Below, in pieces: positions 8,995-17,233 of a stretch of DNA of 64,000 nt (within the stretch, counting starts at the first letter, position 1; every line of letters begins with the position of its first letter). Source of the DNA: OLB9 sp041392785. GTDB taxonomy: Bacteria > Bacteroidota > Bacteroidia > Chitinophagales > Saprospiraceae. The stretch lies in the NCBI GenBank assembly GCA_041392785.1, contig JAWKLK010000006.1:62001-126000 (forward strand), read 5' to 3'. Below the pieces are notes generated by a model. That model saw only the letters and a list, made by a program, of their open reading frames with translations. It did not search any database and was not told where the DNA came from. The position numbers were made by a program, and so were the translations under genes.

Positions 8995-9471
8995 TTGAAA
9001 AAGTATAAATACATGTCAGCTAGAATCGTAATTTTTTTGTTGTTGAATTTTGGAGCACTTGACATCGGTGGATTTTTCACAGGTAAAGCAGTACAAGCTG
9101 AATGGTATCTTGCGCTCAATAAAGCGCCTTGGACACCACCGGGTTGGGTATTTGGTTTTGCATGGACGACCATCATGATTTGCTTTTCTTTATATATGGC
9201 TTACTTATGGTCTAGTAGTGAAAACAAAAAACTTATCATCGGATTATTTACATTGCAATGGATATTAAATGTAGGCTGGAATCCCATATTTTTCTACTTT
9301 CACCATGTCACAGCTGGTTTGGTAGTCATTTCATTATTGACACTTTTAGTTGGATATTTGTTGGTTAGTTTTTGGCCAGTATTGAAGGCTAAGTCCGCGT
9401 TTTTGCTACCATATTTTGTTTGGCTTTTGATAGCAACCTCGCTGAATGGATATATATTATTTAAGAATTAA
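8995..9471 (+). CDS. tspO: TspO/MBR family membrane protein
   Basis: This 158-residue integral membrane protein has five hydrophobic segments and the family's Trp/Pro-rich signature (WYLALNKAPWTPPGWVFGFAWT near residues 37-58, then LQWILNVGWNPIFFYFH). TspO proteins bind porphyrins and related ligands and modulate stress responses. An in-frame ATG at 9013 (MSARIVIF) is an alternative start. It stands alone on the plus strand between IS-damaged genes and the restriction operon, with a stem-loop just after its stop. Confidence 0.9.
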   Translation: MKKYKYMSARIVIFLLLNFGALDIGGFFTGKAVQAEWYLALNKAPWTPPGWVFGFAWTTIMICFSLYMAYLWSSSENKKLIIGLFTLQWILNVGWNPIFFYFHHVTAGLVVISLLTLLVGYLLVSFWPVLKAKSAFLLPYFVWLLIATSLNGYILFKN

Positions 9472-9476
9472 TCTCT

Positions 9477-9509
9477 AAGCTATAATAATAAGTTTTATTC
9501 TTATAGCTT
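9477..9509 (+). terminator. Stem-loop after the TspO gene
   Basis: AAGCTATAA and TTATAGCTT form a 9-base stem around an A/T-rich loop, 6 bases after the stop codon. The U-run is poor, so this is only a possible terminator. It lies between converging genes. Confidence 0.45.
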
Positions 9510-9561
9510 CATGTATTACCAAATCCTAAAAAAGAATTAAAATATTACATCAATATTAACT

Positions 9562-12500
9562 CTATGCCATCAATATTCGCTTCAAAGTATCCTGCATTGC
9601 TTGCTTAAAACTATCATCCAGTGATAAAAGGCGGTATAATTCTAATTCACTCTTGCGTTGCTTTCCCATCACATCATCAAACATTTTATTGAATGCAATA
9701 TCACGATTTTGAATATCTGGATTTGAAGCATATTTTTGTTCAAAATCAGGGTGCTCTCTCATCTTGTGTGCTAGCTGTATGAACTTTGCTTTCTGTTCGT
9801 CTGGTGTGGCTTCCCAACCTTGAAAAAATTTTTCATTAAAACTTTTAATGATAATATCTAGCTCACTTTCATCCTTTTCGCCACCATGTGCTCCACGAGG
9901 ATTTGCATTTTGCGGATCTACATCTGATTCTGATGCATCAAGCCCTATTGCTACATTTAATTTGACCCTTTCTAACCCATAGGTAGATAGATCCACAGAA
10001 TTAAGCAATTCGTCAAGTGTATCATTATTTGGATCAATGATGATCAATTTTGGTATTAAGAATTTCAAAAACCAAAAGAGTTTTTCCCAAACAAGCATTT
10101 CAAAATCCATGATGGAAGCCATTTGTCCATATATCTTTACAAATTGTTTTGCTTTGATTTTGTAGTCGGCTTTTGCAGTCTCTTCAAGTTCGAGGCCTGC
10201 ATTAAATCTCTCCGCTGCAATATCTATTATTGGACTTAGTTCCTGAGCATTTACACCCTGAAAATATTTTTCAACAAAATCTTCCACCTCACTCCACTCA
10301 TACACTCCTGGATCATCCAGCGAGGCTTTTAACTCGTGCAGCACATTGATGTCTGTCGCTTTGTTAAGCGATGTGGATGTATAAAATGGGTCAAACGCTT
10401 TTTTAATATCATCTACAGAGTTGTAAAAATCTAAGATAAAAAGATCCTCTGTTTTCTTACCCAATTTATCTGCGGATCTATTCAATCTTGAGAGTGCCTG
10501 CACAGCTAGGACACCTTGAAGCTTCTTGTCCACATACATCGCGGTCATCTTGGGTTGGTCATATCCAGTCAAATATTTATTAGCAACTACTAGAATCCTA
10601 TAATCATCGTAATTTATATATCGGGCGATTTTATCTGAAATATACCCTGGATCTGTAGGTCTTGATGTATCGAGGTGTTCGGGAAAATTATTAATCGTAT
10701 CCTCTGTGTATTCTATACCACTGATAGTTTTCGAACCAGAAAATGCAATGGCGATTCGGAACGGATTTCCCCTTTCTTCGAGCAGTTGGCTCAATGCTTG
10801 ATAATAATAAATGGCTGATTCAATACTCTGCGTAGCCACCATAGCCTTTGCCTTCCCTTTCAGTTTTTTGGTGTTGACAAGCTTAGGAATGAAATGATCA
10901 AGGATGATTTCTGACTTGGTTGTGATTGTCTGTTTATTTTGTTCTACGAATTTACGTAGCTTCTTTTGTGCTTTAGATGTATCGAAAAGTGGATTGTCTT
11001 CAATGGATTTTTCAATCTCATAATAACTCTTGTAGGTCGTATAATTGGCCAATACATCTAGAATAAATCCTTCTTCGATGGCTTGTTTCATAGAGTATAG
11101 GTGAAAGGGTCTGTACTTACCATCATCTTGTCTAATCCCAAATCTCTCTAAGGTTGCATTTTTGGGTGTAGCAGTAAATGCCAAGTAAGTCGCATTGCCC
11201 CGCATTTTCCTCGATCGCATCGCTTCTAAGATGATATCCTGCGGATCGGACTCTATATCCTCGTCTGTATCATGAGATTGATGGCCCATAGCCTGATTCA
11301 TCTTGCCAGCGGCAGTTCCACTCTGGCCACTGTGTGCCTCATCTATGATCACTGCAAATCTCTTGTCGCTCAAATCTGCGATACCATCTATGATAAATGG
11401 GAACTTCTGTATCGTCGTAATGATTATTTTTTTGCCCTGTTCGAGACTATTTTTTAAGTCTGATGAGGTGTAGGCAGGAGCGACTATATTTTTAACTTCA
11501 GAAAATTGCTTGATATTTTCCCGCAACTGTTTGTCCAGCAATCGTCTATCTGTGACCACAATCACCGAATCAAATAATGGATTGTCTAGACCCTTGCTGC
11601 CTGGTAGGTCTTCTCGCTCTGGATATGTTTCTATGAGCTGATAAGCTGCCCAAGTGATTGAATTGGATTTGCCAGATCCTGCGGAATGTTGTATCAAATA
11701 AGTCTGACCGACACCTTTCTGACTAGCGTCTGCGATCAAGTTTCTTACCACCTGTAGCTGGTGATATCTCGGGAAAAACAGGTTCCTTCTAGCCAATGCA
11801 TCGGTATCGCTACCATCAAATCGCACAAAATGCTGTATGATATTGGCTACACTTTTCCTAGTAAAAATCTCATCCCACAGATAAGCTGTCTTGTGTCCAA
11901 ATGGATTCGGTGGATTGCCTTTCCCAAAATTGTGTCCTAGATTGAAAGGTAGAAAAAATGTCTCCGCGCCATTGAGCCTAGTCGTCATATATGCTTCGTC
12001 CGTATCTACCACAAAATGAACGATACAACGCCCAAATTGTAATAATGGCTGAGTGTTATCTCTTTTGAATTTATATTGGTTTTGACCATGTACTTTGGCA
12101 TTTTGCCCTGTCCAATGATTCTTCAGTTCCATTGTGGCAAATGGCAATCCATTGATAAAGATCACCATATCTATTTCTTCTCTAGGATTGGCTAGTGAAT
12201 ATCGGACTTGACGCGTCACGCTATATTGATTGCTTTCAAAGTTTTTCTTTACCTGCTCACTGCTACTAGCCAATGGCAGCGGATACATCATCGTAAAATG
12301 TGCTTCATCTACATCTAGGCCTTTGCGCCATATACGTAGGATACCATATTTTTTGATCATTCTATCGAGCCGCTCCAGTATCTTGAGCTTCCAGTCACTT
12401 TGTTTTTTGAGTTTGGCTAGCTCATCATTCTGGGTTGTCTCTAAGAAATCCCATAATCGATTTTCATCTATCCCATATTTGGCATTAAAATCTTGGGTAT

Positions 12501-12657
12501 CTCCTATATAATATCCATTGCCGCCACGATATATTTCATTACGATCACTTACTAACCCACTTCCTGGCGTTGACTTTATCTCTTCGAGACTGGTCCCTGT
12601 GAGATGTTTTTCGATGGTGGCTTCTAGGGCGGCTTCGTTGGTTTGTGATGGACTCAT
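9562..12657 (-). CDS. hsdR: Type I restriction enzyme R subunit (HsdR)
   Basis: HsdR is the ATP-dependent translocase and endonuclease subunit. The 1031 residues contain an N-terminal PD-(D/E)xK nuclease region (the acidic EIDMVIF strand, then FATMELKNHW), a Walker A motif HSAGSGKSNS, a DEAH-type Walker B (IIDEAHSGQSG), the FTATPKN motif III, and C-terminal helicase motifs (YLTGYDQPKM and ALSRLNRS). The frame is complete. The start ATG overlaps the stop of the preceding gene by 4 bases, implying translational coupling. It is the last gene of the hsd operon, which is unusual only in how many extra genes lie between hsdM and hsdR. Confidence 0.96.
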   Translation of the reverse strand: MSPSQTNEAALEATIEKHLTGTSLEEIKSTPGSGLVSDRNEIYRGGNGYYIGDTQDFNAKYGIDENRLWDFLETTQNDELAKLKKQSDWKLKILERLDRMIKKYGILRIWRKGLDVDEAHFTMMYPLPLASSSEQVKKNFESNQYSVTRQVRYSLANPREEIDMVIFINGLPFATMELKNHWTGQNAKVHGQNQYKFKRDNTQPLLQFGRCIVHFVVDTDEAYMTTRLNGAETFFLPFNLGHNFGKGNPPNPFGHKTAYLWDEIFTRKSVANIIQHFVRFDGSDTDALARRNLFFPRYHQLQVVRNLIADASQKGVGQTYLIQHSAGSGKSNSITWAAYQLIETYPEREDLPGSKGLDNPLFDSVIVVTDRRLLDKQLRENIKQFSEVKNIVAPAYTSSDLKNSLEQGKKIIITTIQKFPFIIDGIADLSDKRFAVIIDEAHSGQSGTAAGKMNQAMGHQSHDTDEDIESDPQDIILEAMRSRKMRGNATYLAFTATPKNATLERFGIRQDDGKYRPFHLYSMKQAIEEGFILDVLANYTTYKSYYEIEKSIEDNPLFDTSKAQKKLRKFVEQNKQTITTKSEIILDHFIPKLVNTKKLKGKAKAMVATQSIESAIYYYQALSQLLEERGNPFRIAIAFSGSKTISGIEYTEDTINNFPEHLDTSRPTDPGYISDKIARYINYDDYRILVVANKYLTGYDQPKMTAMYVDKKLQGVLAVQALSRLNRSADKLGKKTEDLFILDFYNSVDDIKKAFDPFYTSTSLNKATDINVLHELKASLDDPGVYEWSEVEDFVEKYFQGVNAQELSPIIDIAAERFNAGLELEETAKADYKIKAKQFVKIYGQMASIMDFEMLVWEKLFWFLKFLIPKLIIIDPNNDTLDELLNSVDLSTYGLERVKLNVAIGLDASESDVDPQNANPRGAHGGEKDESELDIIIKSFNEKFFQGWEATPDEQKAKFIQLAHKMREHPDFEQKYASNPDIQNRDIAFNKMFDDVMGKQRKSELELYRLLSLDDSFKQAMQDTLKRILMA

Positions 12658-13550
12658 TGCTTTATTTTGTTGATTAACTCATGACCTTTTGTTGTCAATG
12701 TATATCTTTGTTTAGGGCTATTTGGACTATCCGGAATGGTCATTTCGATGAGATCGTCCTTAATGGCTGGGTTCAGGTACAGATCTCTGAAACTTGGTTT
12801 GTGTTTTAAACCCAATGCCTCCATTATTTCAGCGCCTTTTGATGGTTGGTGGAGCACCTTTAAAAGTTTCATAACTTGGTCGGTAACTTGGTCGGTAACT
12901 TGATCGGTAACTTGATCGGTAACTTGGTCGGTAACTTGGTCGGTAGTATTATGAATGCTGACTATTTTTAGAGAACTAACAAGCGCATTTCCTTTTTCGG
13001 TCAATCTATATTTTTGGTCAGGATTATTGATACTATTAGGAAATATATAATCTATATATCCCTGATCTATAGCTGGCTGCAAGTAGTTTGCATTAAAGTT
13101 ATACCTATGACGCAATTCTAATTTATCCATGATTTCCGATCTGCTCATATCGTGGGTCAGCACTAAAATCAACCTTCTGACCAGTTCATTTACTTGGTCG
13201 GTTACTTGGTCGGTTACTTGGTCGGTAACTTGGTCGGTACTTGGTCGGTAGATGGTCAATGAGAATCCGTCTTCTAAATTAAAAGATGGTTCAGGCAATC
13301 CCGCATCTCTACACAGCCGGTAGATCTCACCTGTCCCTGTCCCGAATCTTTCGATATATCCTGCCTGATACAGTGTCTCTGCCAGATGCGGATTTCTGGG
13401 ATAAGATGCATGATCATATTTAAGTTTTTCCAGCGTCAATTCCATAGGCAACCCGCCTGGATTGGTTATAGCTATCCGATCAGAAAAAATCATCCGCTCA
13501 TCGGCAAATTCCCTTTGTACACTCGATATGAATATTTTTTGCTTCTTCAA
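12654..13550 (-). CDS. Internally deleted DUF4062/ATPase-type regulator with TDQV repeats
   Basis: The first 19 residues (KKQKIFISSVQREFADER) are the beginning of a DUF4062 domain. From residue 20 the protein jumps directly into the C-terminal part of an AlbA/HATPase_c_4-type protein (FSDRIAITNPGGLP, then YIERFGTGTGEIYRLCRDAGLPEP). Full-length relatives have several hundred residues between these parts, so an in-frame internal deletion is inferred. Two winged-helix-like modules follow, each preceded by TDQV tandem repeats. It may still bind DNA through these modules, but it lacks the usual AlbA-type region. It overlaps hsdR by 4 bases. Confidence 0.7.
   Translation of the reverse strand: MKKQKIFISSVQREFADERMIFSDRIAITNPGGLPMELTLEKLKYDHASYPRNPHLAETLYQAGYIERFGTGTGEIYRLCRDAGLPEPSFNLEDGFSLTIYRPSTDQVTDQVTDQVTDQVNELVRRLILVLTHDMSRSEIMDKLELRHRYNFNANYLQPAIDQGYIDYIFPNSINNPDQKYRLTEKGNALVSSLKIVSIHNTTDQVTDQVTDQVTDQVTDQVTDQVMKLLKVLHQPSKGAEIMEALGLKHKPSFRDLYLNPAIKDDLIEMTIPDSPNSPKQRYTLTTKGHELINKIKQ
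12873..12944 (-). repeat. Six tandem 12-base repeats encoding TDQV
   Basis: Six 12-base units (AACTTGGTCGGT, with a G/A variant in two units) lie in the reading frame and encode six TDQV tetrapeptides. Changes in copy number would keep the frame and only alter linker length. Confidence 0.9.
13191..13249 (-). repeat. Second TDQV repeat tract, four 12-base units plus one 11-base unit
   Basis: Four 12-base units are followed by an 11-base unit at 13239-13249. In translation order the short unit comes first. It is read in another frame as RPS before the in-frame TDQV copies begin, so the tract entered the gene, or lost a base, at its 5' edge. Confidence 0.85.
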
Positions 13551-13640
13551 TTTTTTAAATCCTAGTCTATATTATCAACTTAATAAGTTTCCTGTTTTTA
13601 ATTTAGGTAAAATAAAACGATATACAATTTATGTCAAACT

Positions 13641-14978
13641 TCATTCCACATTCCCTAACTTAACATCATATACCCATACATAAGTTCTCCATCCATTTTT
13701 ACTCATCGCTATCAAACCATCATATCCCACAAGATCTAAGACAGCAATCAACATAATTGTCTCCAATTGATCTTGAAGTTCATTGCTCTTTTGATTGGGA
13801 TAGTCTTCAGGATCATTAAATGGTGGTTTCTTGGACTTTTTAGGCCAGACTCCGCTATGCATCAAGTTATCTCTAAGTTTTTTGAAAATTTTAAAATCTG
13901 GTTCGGTCTTAAAACCATTATTCACCAAATGTTTTTTAACCTTTTGTACCACTTGGTCATCATAAGGCTTAATATTTCCAATACTAAGTAGTAAATTTGA
14001 TTTGTGATCATCAGAAAGTTCGCCATCAGTATTATCAAAAAATGTGTTGACTTTTTCCTTCAATTCGTCTTTTAAGTTTTTGACTATTTTACCAATTGTA
14101 CTTTCAGCCTTAGCATTTCCATATTTTGATCCTAATCGTTCTATAGCTGCTAAAAGTGCCATCATTGCAAGTTCACTGTAACCCAATTCTTCAGCATTGG
14201 CCAAAGCATGTCCAGCATCTTTGATTGTCTGTTTATCAAATGGATCAAGTTTCTCCCATTTAATAAGACCATCTTGAAAATAAGTAGGTAACGTGGCTGT
14301 ACTCATCAATATTTTCTCACTCATACCGAACCGCTTGCCACTAGGGGTCTTTGGACTATAGAAGATTAGTTCACCATCATTGATGATCAATGGTTTATAG
14401 TACACTTCTGACGCTACGATAGGTCTAAGTAACCAGCATATCACCCACAACATTTGATTAACACCATCTATTGACAGATTACCATGTTCTATAACCACTC
14501 TGTTCCCTTCGAGAATGATGTGGTTTAAGCGCTTGGTGCGATTAGCCATACTAAGAGTGTTGGTACCTGGAACAAAGGTGATTTTATTACCCCTATAATG
14601 AAAAGTAAACTCATGTTTTATGTAGCAACCCATCAGGACAGCTTCTATCTTGTAGACATTTGTTGCGGCCCCAATGCTAAGTTCAAAGCACTCAGCAATG
14701 GTTTTCCCATCTGCATAGTTCTTGGATGGACCAATCTTGCCACTGATAGGTCTTTCTTCTTCAACTAACCCATCAAACACGACGATACCATCTTGTATAA
14801 ATGCCTCAATGGTATCATTATATTCGATGTATGCCTTACTAGCATTGGTATAGACAATAATATTTGATGAATAGGCAGCGCCTCCATGTACAAAATTCGC
14901 TCTGCCTTGATACACTTTGGAAGTGTTTTCGCCTAGTAATGTCCCTATCAAATCCCTATCAAGTTCTATGTTTAGCAT
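13641..14978 (-). CDS. HEPN-motif protein embedded in the hsd operon
   Basis: This 445-residue protein has no family I can name with certainty. The N-terminal half is beta-rich. The C-terminal 200 residues are helical and contain an Rx4H motif (LRDNLMHSG, Arg 369 and His 374), the catalytic signature of HEPN ribonucleases, in a setting similar to ApeA-like abortive-infection proteins. A soluble cytoplasmic RNase acting as back-up defence is therefore plausible, but it is inferred. Its start overlaps the end of hsdS by 7 bases, so it is made with the restriction system. Confidence 0.6.
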   Translation of the reverse strand: MLNIELDRDLIGTLLGENTSKVYQGRANFVHGGAAYSSNIIVYTNASKAYIEYNDTIEAFIQDGIVVFDGLVEEERPISGKIGPSKNYADGKTIAECFELSIGAATNVYKIEAVLMGCYIKHEFTFHYRGNKITFVPGTNTLSMANRTKRLNHIILEGNRVVIEHGNLSIDGVNQMLWVICWLLRPIVASEVYYKPLIINDGELIFYSPKTPSGKRFGMSEKILMSTATLPTYFQDGLIKWEKLDPFDKQTIKDAGHALANAEELGYSELAMMALLAAIERLGSKYGNAKAESTIGKIVKNLKDELKEKVNTFFDNTDGELSDDHKSNLLLSIGNIKPYDDQVVQKVKKHLVNNGFKTEPDFKIFKKLRDNLMHSGVWPKKSKKPPFNDPEDYPNQKSNELQDQLETIMLIAVLDLVGYDGLIAMSKNGWRTYVWVYDVKLGNVE

Positions 14979-16189
14979 ACTTTTATCTTCCCTGTCACCG
15001 CACTATTGATCAGCGTCGCCTTATATTCCTTCAGCTTTTCGATTTCTTTTTCTTTTAGGGAAATGGCTTTGTTATTTTTTTGTGTAATTATGGCAATATA
15101 TTCAACTATTTGCACTTGGCATTTTAATGAAGGTTGAACTATTAAGGTCTCTCCTAGTTCTTCTGCATTAAGATGAGGTTGAGCTGCTCTCATCCTAAGC
15201 AAGTAAAGTTGATGATATAATACATATGGTGCTAACATGCTAATAGCTAGAAAGGGGCCATTAATTAATCTTGGTGTCATTACCATGTCATATCCTGCTA
15301 TGGCTCCAACATATTTTTCTGTGACAATAGCTGAATCACCAGTGTATGCACCACTTCTAACAACAATTATGTCATTTTCTTTCAATATTGGATCTCTTTC
15401 CCAAGGCACATCGTCAGGATCAACGAAAATCAATCCTTTCTCAACTATCATCCCTCTTTCAACATTTGTGGCCCTAATTATTGGCAAGCCATTTGGTTTT
15501 TCTTTCGGAGGTTGACCAAGTCCATATTTTATTTTGGCAACATTCTTCAACCTAACAACCTCCCAACCCTCAGGCACTTCCCCAATCCATTCCACACCGC
15601 TATCCTTCATCTTTACGTTTTGGTCGAGACCACGGGTGACGGCTTGCTGTATGATAATCTGTCTGCGCTCTTTGAGCAGGGCGATTTGTTTTTGTTTGAT
15701 GTCGATGGCCTTATCTATCAGGGATGTCTTTTTGTCCAGAAAGCGGGCGATGGCGGATTGAAATGTTAATGAAGGAATGAAAAATGGAGAATGAAGTAGG
15801 ATCGAAGGATCCAAATGTGGAATAGTAGTACCATTAGAAAAATCTTTCAAAACTGATTCGTAAGATCGTAAAAGGTAATACAAAAAAGATTTAGAAATAA
15901 TAGATTCGTTTGGCTTAATCCAAGCCATGGTAGAAGATAGATACCCTTCTTTAGAAAGCATTATTTCGCCTGCGTTTGCTCCATCCCATAATATCAACAC
16001 ATCATTTTGATTAACTTTTACTAGGTCTTTTTGGCAAACCGCATACTTAACATCTATGCTCTTACCCCTAAGGTATTCCATACTCAAATAGGGTAATTGT
16101 GCAGAATCATCGGAAAAATGTTTAGGGTTCCTTCCTTTAATCAAAACAATATAATGCTTAAGTTTTATAAATTTACTATTACTTATCAT
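14972..16189 (-). CDS. hsdS: Type I restriction enzyme specificity subunit (HsdS)
   Basis: HsdS chooses the DNA target for the methyltransferase and endonuclease. The 405 residues hold two target-recognition domains separated by a long helical spacer (FLDKKTSLIDKAIDIKQKQI and following residues), then the second half beginning WIGEVPEGWEVVRLKNVAKI, and a closing helical repeat ending LINSAVTGKI. The first half starts short (FIKLKHYIVLIKG) compared with the usual WxxxxL opening. The start overlaps the preceding four-helix-bundle gene by 4 bases. Confidence 0.93.
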   Translation of the reverse strand: MISNSKFIKLKHYIVLIKGRNPKHFSDDSAQLPYLSMEYLRGKSIDVKYAVCQKDLVKVNQNDVLILWDGANAGEIMLSKEGYLSSTMAWIKPNESIISKSFLYYLLRSYESVLKDFSNGTTIPHLDPSILLHSPFFIPSLTFQSAIARFLDKKTSLIDKAIDIKQKQIALLKERRQIIIQQAVTRGLDQNVKMKDSGVEWIGEVPEGWEVVRLKNVAKIKYGLGQPPKEKPNGLPIIRATNVERGMIVEKGLIFVDPDDVPWERDPILKENDIIVVRSGAYTGDSAIVTEKYVGAIAGYDMVMTPRLINGPFLAISMLAPYVLYHQLYLLRMRAAQPHLNAEELGETLIVQPSLKCQVQIVEYIAIITQKNNKAISLKEKEIEKLKEYKATLINSAVTGKIKVC

Positions 16190-16533
16190 TGTTTTGCTGA
16201 TTTTAAGATCGATGTTAGAATTGCTATTATTTCGTTACAGTCGGTAATAAATGAAGCTGCCATTTTCTCGTCAAGAAAGTCAGAATCCCTTAATAAACGG
16301 ATCCAATAATGGCATTCCTTGGCTTCTTTAAGTGAAATCTGCATCTTAGCAATAAAATCTCTTTTTGATTGACCAGCATCTGCTTCTTCAATATTTGCAC
16401 CAATTGAAGTACCACTTCTCAAGAGTTGTTTTGAAAGCACAAATTCTTTCTTTTCAATTGAAAGAAACTTATATAATTTCACTATCCTTAAAGCAAAATT
16501 ATAACTTTTTAACATTATTACATTATCCTTCAT
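16186..16533 (-). CDS. Four-helix-bundle protein (S23/IVP-like)
   Basis: This 115-residue all-helical protein belongs to the family first described from 23S rRNA intervening sequences, recognised by LRSGTSIGANIEEADAGQS and the ensuing FIAKMQISLKEAKECHYWIRLL. The family is common in Bacteroidota, often beside restriction or polysaccharide genes. The role is not established. It overlaps the hsdS start by 4 bases (ATGA-type coupling), so it is probably made in step with HsdS. Its start is the ATG at 16533, although MLKSY seven codons in is also possible. Confidence 0.88.
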   Translation of the reverse strand: MKDNVIMLKSYNFALRIVKLYKFLSIEKKEFVLSKQLLRSGTSIGANIEEADAGQSKRDFIAKMQISLKEAKECHYWIRLLRDSDFLDEKMAASFITDCNEIIAILTSILKSAKQ

Positions 16534-16613
16534 TTTTCATTTTCAATTTTTCATTTTTATTAGCCATTCGACGCCAGAATCTTTGTAGGATGGGTATACT
16601 GGAAAATTATTCA

Positions 16614-16757
16614 TTATGACCTAATTCTTTTAATTCTTGTTCCAAATCTTCTATTTGCTATTAATGAAGTTGTAAAATCGACTTCACTTATTAACGCAAC
16701 AGGTAGTTGCGCAATTTCAATTTCTAAACTATCGTTGAAAAGAGTAGCTTCTGTCAT
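16614..16757 (-). CDS. Small 47-residue protein coupled to the upstream gene
   Basis: An ATG at 16757 overlaps the stop of the 143-residue gene (ATGA) and opens a 47-codon frame (starting TEATLFNDSLEIEIAQLPVA, ending in a basic RRFGTRIKRIRS). The overlap suggests translational coupling. It may be a complete small protein or the start of a truncated larger one. No family is recognised. Confidence 0.45.
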   Translation of the reverse strand: MTEATLFNDSLEIEIAQLPVALISEVDFTTSLIANRRFGTRIKRIRS

Positions 16758-17185
16758 ACAATTTGTTGGTTAAATGAAGCAATCAATTCATTCAATTTTT
16801 GCCAATCATTACTATTCATTAAGTCCAGTGCTTTGATTGTTTCTTCTTTAGATTGTACGTCAATGCAATAAAAATCTCCAGATTTATCGTGTAGATTCAC
16901 TTCTAATGAAACTTCATAATTATTTAGTGTCCATTCAAATTGGATATGTCCATCCAAAGTAGGAAACGTTGCAGGAAGTGGCAAAAGCTCTGAATTATAG
17001 TTTAACTCAAAGTATTCGGCCAGCCAGATTAGACCATTTTTGTCAAGCGCCACACCTTCTCCATTCATCCAACCTTCATGAAGGTTTTCTAACTCCTTCA
17101 AAATATTTAAAGTCAAGCTTTTATTTCTAACTCTTTCATCTTGACGTGGTATAAATTTTGGTTCAGTATGAGAATTCATTTTCAA
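16754..17185 (-). CDS. Hypothetical protein in the hsd operon
   Basis: This 143-residue soluble protein has a helical start (LTLNILKELENLHEGWMNGEG) and a beta-rich end (IQFEWTLNNYEVSLEVNLHDKSGDFYCIDV). Proteins of this pattern occur as small stand-alone genes in other bacteria, but I cannot name a function. It lies 48 bases after hsdM and overlaps the 47-residue gene by 4 bases. An ATG two codons downstream of the first is an equally good start. The two-gene layout resembles toxin-antitoxin spacing, though nothing in the residues proves it. Confidence 0.6.
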   Translation of the reverse strand: MKMNSHTEPKFIPRQDERVRNKSLTLNILKELENLHEGWMNGEGVALDKNGLIWLAEYFELNYNSELLPLPATFPTLDGHIQFEWTLNNYEVSLEVNLHDKSGDFYCIDVQSKEETIKALDLMNSNDWQKLNELIASFNQQIV

Positions 17186-17233
17186 AAACTTTACTTTTCT
17201 AATAATAATACAACGAAAATTATGCCATTAAGA

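Noticed and set aside
8955..9176. 73-codon minus-strand frame opposite the TspO gene
   Set aside because: It is fully antisense to a clear membrane protein and has no features of its own.
9470..9560. Possible second attachment site matching the tRNA-Asp 3' end
   Set aside because: No stretch resembling the T-arm or acceptor end of the tRNA is present here.
12873..13249. Short regular repeats that could suggest a CRISPR array
   Set aside because: The units are 12 bases, contiguous, in frame and code for TDQV; there are no spacers and no cas genes.
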